Assembly: GCA_963976815.1 (NCBI GenBank)
Contig: CAXBLU010000007.1
Coordinates: 124,001 to 188,000, forward strand
Direction: 5' to 3'
Length of the DNA: 64,000 nt
DNA from: JAHRVQ01 sp963976815
GTDB lineage: Bacteria > Pseudomonadota > Gammaproteobacteria > Pseudomonadales > Azotimanducaceae
Positions 62,834 through 64,000 of this stretch are shown here, piece after piece. Every line of letters begins with the position of its first letter. Within the stretch, counting starts at the first letter, position 1. The notes below the pieces were generated by a model, which ran no database searches, was not told the origin of the DNA, and worked only from the letters and a program-made list of their open reading frames with translations. Made by a program: the position numbers and the translations under genes.

Positions 62834-64000
62834 ATGAGGACAGTCGCAGGTTACAGCTGGTTAAAAATGTCTTATGACCTTCCGGTCGTTGACCTATGGC
62901 AAGAGTGCTGGATTGACACGGCAAGCAAAGGACGTAAAAAACAGGACCTGGGTACCCACAAAATAGAAGTCTTTGAAGCCAGCTATCAACCAGACGATTC
63001 ACTAACCGCACACATACAATTTGCCCTTCGCTACGAGGGCGTCAACCTACAGCTCTTAAGCCTGCTCTTTGTCACGACGGGACATCAAGAACTTGTAGAT
63101 TGGATTTTGCAGAGCCCTGGCTCGGTTTACGCCAGACGCGCGTGCTTCTTCTATGAATGGCTCATGGATGAAGAAATGCCCATTAAGAGCCCAGTGCCAT
63201 CAAAGGCACGTTATGTCGACGCGCTAGATTCAGATATCCAATATGGCTTCATAACGACCGATAGGACATCCAGATTCCGGGTCAACAATAACCTACCGGG
63301 CACACATCAATTTTGCCCACTAGTTCGACGAACAGATTTTTTAGAGGAAATTCGACACAAAGACCTTAGACAGCAAACCAAACTCAAGCTCACCCAATAT
63401 GACAAAGACCTACTCCAGCGAGCTGCGGCTTTCTTATACCTCAAAGAGACACAATCTTCTTTCGAGTTGGAACGCGAACAACCATCACCAGACCGTGCAC
63501 AACGTTTTGCCGACCTCCTACGCCAGGCTGACACAAGTCGTCCCTTGACGGAGGAACGACTCGCAGAGTTGCAAAACGCAGTGGTCGACACCCGCTTTCA
63601 TGAATTTGGTTGGAGGAGTCAGCAAAACTGGCTTGGTGATGATCTGGGGTATAGACAGAAGGTGAACTTCGTTCCACCACGCCCCGAGGACATTCCTAAC
63701 CTTATGCAGGGCCTACTAGATACTGCAGAGAAAGCACGCACCAACATTCAATCTAACGATGATGATAAGGGAACAGCCTCACCCCTGGACCCTTTAATAT
63801 TCGCCGCTACGATTGCTTTTGGGTTCGTGTTCATACACCCATTTATGGATGGGAATGGCCGCATCCACCGATACTTGATACATGAAGTGCTGACCAATGC
63901 AGGCTTCACCCCGCGAGGAATTGTATTGCCGGTGTCTGCCGTCATACTGGCAAACTTAAAGCGGTACATTACCGTTCTCGAGAATTTCTCGAAACCAGTG
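62834..64000 (+). CDS. Fic-domain protein, 3' end outside window
   Basis: The frame from ATG 62834 is open to the window end, giving at least 389 residues. The Fic active-site motif HPFMDGNGR is at about 335-343 (bases 63836-63862), with His335 as catalytic base. The segment before it (FAATIAFGFVFIHPF) is the usual helix. An N-terminal helix SSFELERE (about 211-218) resembles the inhibitory S/T-xxx-E motif of class II Fic proteins. The N-terminal 200 residues are not recognised. Fic enzymes transfer AMP or other phosphate groups to proteins. The target is unknown. Confidence 0.88.
   Translation, partial: MRTVAGYSWLKMSYDLPVVDLWQECWIDTASKGRKKQDLGTHKIEVFEASYQPDDSLTAHIQFALRYEGVNLQLLSLLFVTTGHQELVDWILQSPGSVYARRACFFYEWLMDEEMPIKSPVPSKARYVDALDSDIQYGFITTDRTSRFRVNNNLPGTHQFCPLVRRTDFLEEIRHKDLRQQTKLKLTQYDKDLLQRAAAFLYLKETQSSFELEREQPSPDRAQRFADLLRQADTSRPLTEERLAELQNAVVDTRFHEFGWRSQQNWLGDDLGYRQKVNFVPPRPEDIPNLMQGLLDTAEKARTNIQSNDDDKGTASPLDPLIFAATIAFGFVFIHPFMDGNGRIHRYLIHEVLTNAGFTPRGIVLPVSAVILANLKRYITVLENFSKPV

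Overview
The window looks like a chromosomal stretch of a Gram-negative, probably gammaproteobacterial (marine-type) heterotroph. The grounds are a sigma/FecR/TonB-receptor uptake system, a general porin, RND and EmrAB efflux, two-partner secretion, and many lipid- or xenobiotic-type oxidoreductases. No rRNA, tRNA, CRISPR array or intact prophage was recognised. The genus cannot be named from the sequence alone.

Layout. (1) 1-6750: an ECF sigma factor (cut by the window edge), a small membrane protein and a TonB-like protein, then a remnant resembling an MFS C-terminus, an esterase, and an ECF sigma - FecR - TonB-dependent receptor operon. (2) 6763-10935 (minus): an unusual operon with a thermostable-hemolysin-family protein (acyltransferase-like), an AMP-forming acyl ligase, a heme-oxygenase-like diiron-type protein, an SDR and a TPR protein. 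It reads as an uncharacterised fatty-acyl-derived metabolite pathway and is the best candidate for an undescribed system. (3) 11152-15714: a MacAB-like exporter (adaptor, ATPase, two FtsX/MacB permeases), followed by a convergent 73-residue protein with five hexapeptide repeats. (4) 16234-19419: MarR - EmrA - EmrB drug efflux with palindromes at its start; then a porin, an O-antigen-ligase-like protein overlapping a Tat-exported sulfatase, and a DJ-1/PfpI protein. (5) 24655-46446: an accessory-metabolism region of mostly single genes: GNAT, TetR, two PhyH dioxygenases, a PLP decarboxylase, Zn-alcohol dehydrogenase, GST-like protein, ABC-F ATPase, deazaflavin-type nitroreductase-fold proteins, two acyl-CoA dehydrogenases, a P450, an HtaA-domain protein, and an acetolactate-synthase-like/aldehyde dehydrogenase pair. 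Three members of one unnamed membrane-anchored family are scattered here. (6) 46702-50888: a lipoprotein RND adaptor and RND pump. (7) 50905-59931 (minus): an operon encoding a CHAT-domain caspase-like protease, a TpsB outer-membrane transporter and a large TpsA exoprotein with three 498-bp internal tandem repeats. (8) 60180-64000: a CPBP protease abutting an IS3-family remnant, a spinster-type MFS transporter, an unidentified ORF, and a Fic-domain protein running off the window.

Repeats of note are two arrays of 17-bp tandem repeats (795-862 and 39639-39750) that appear related, a 152-bp foldback element with 25-bp arms (43264-43415), and the 498-bp TpsA repeats. All functional calls come from reading motifs in the translated sequence; no database search was run.
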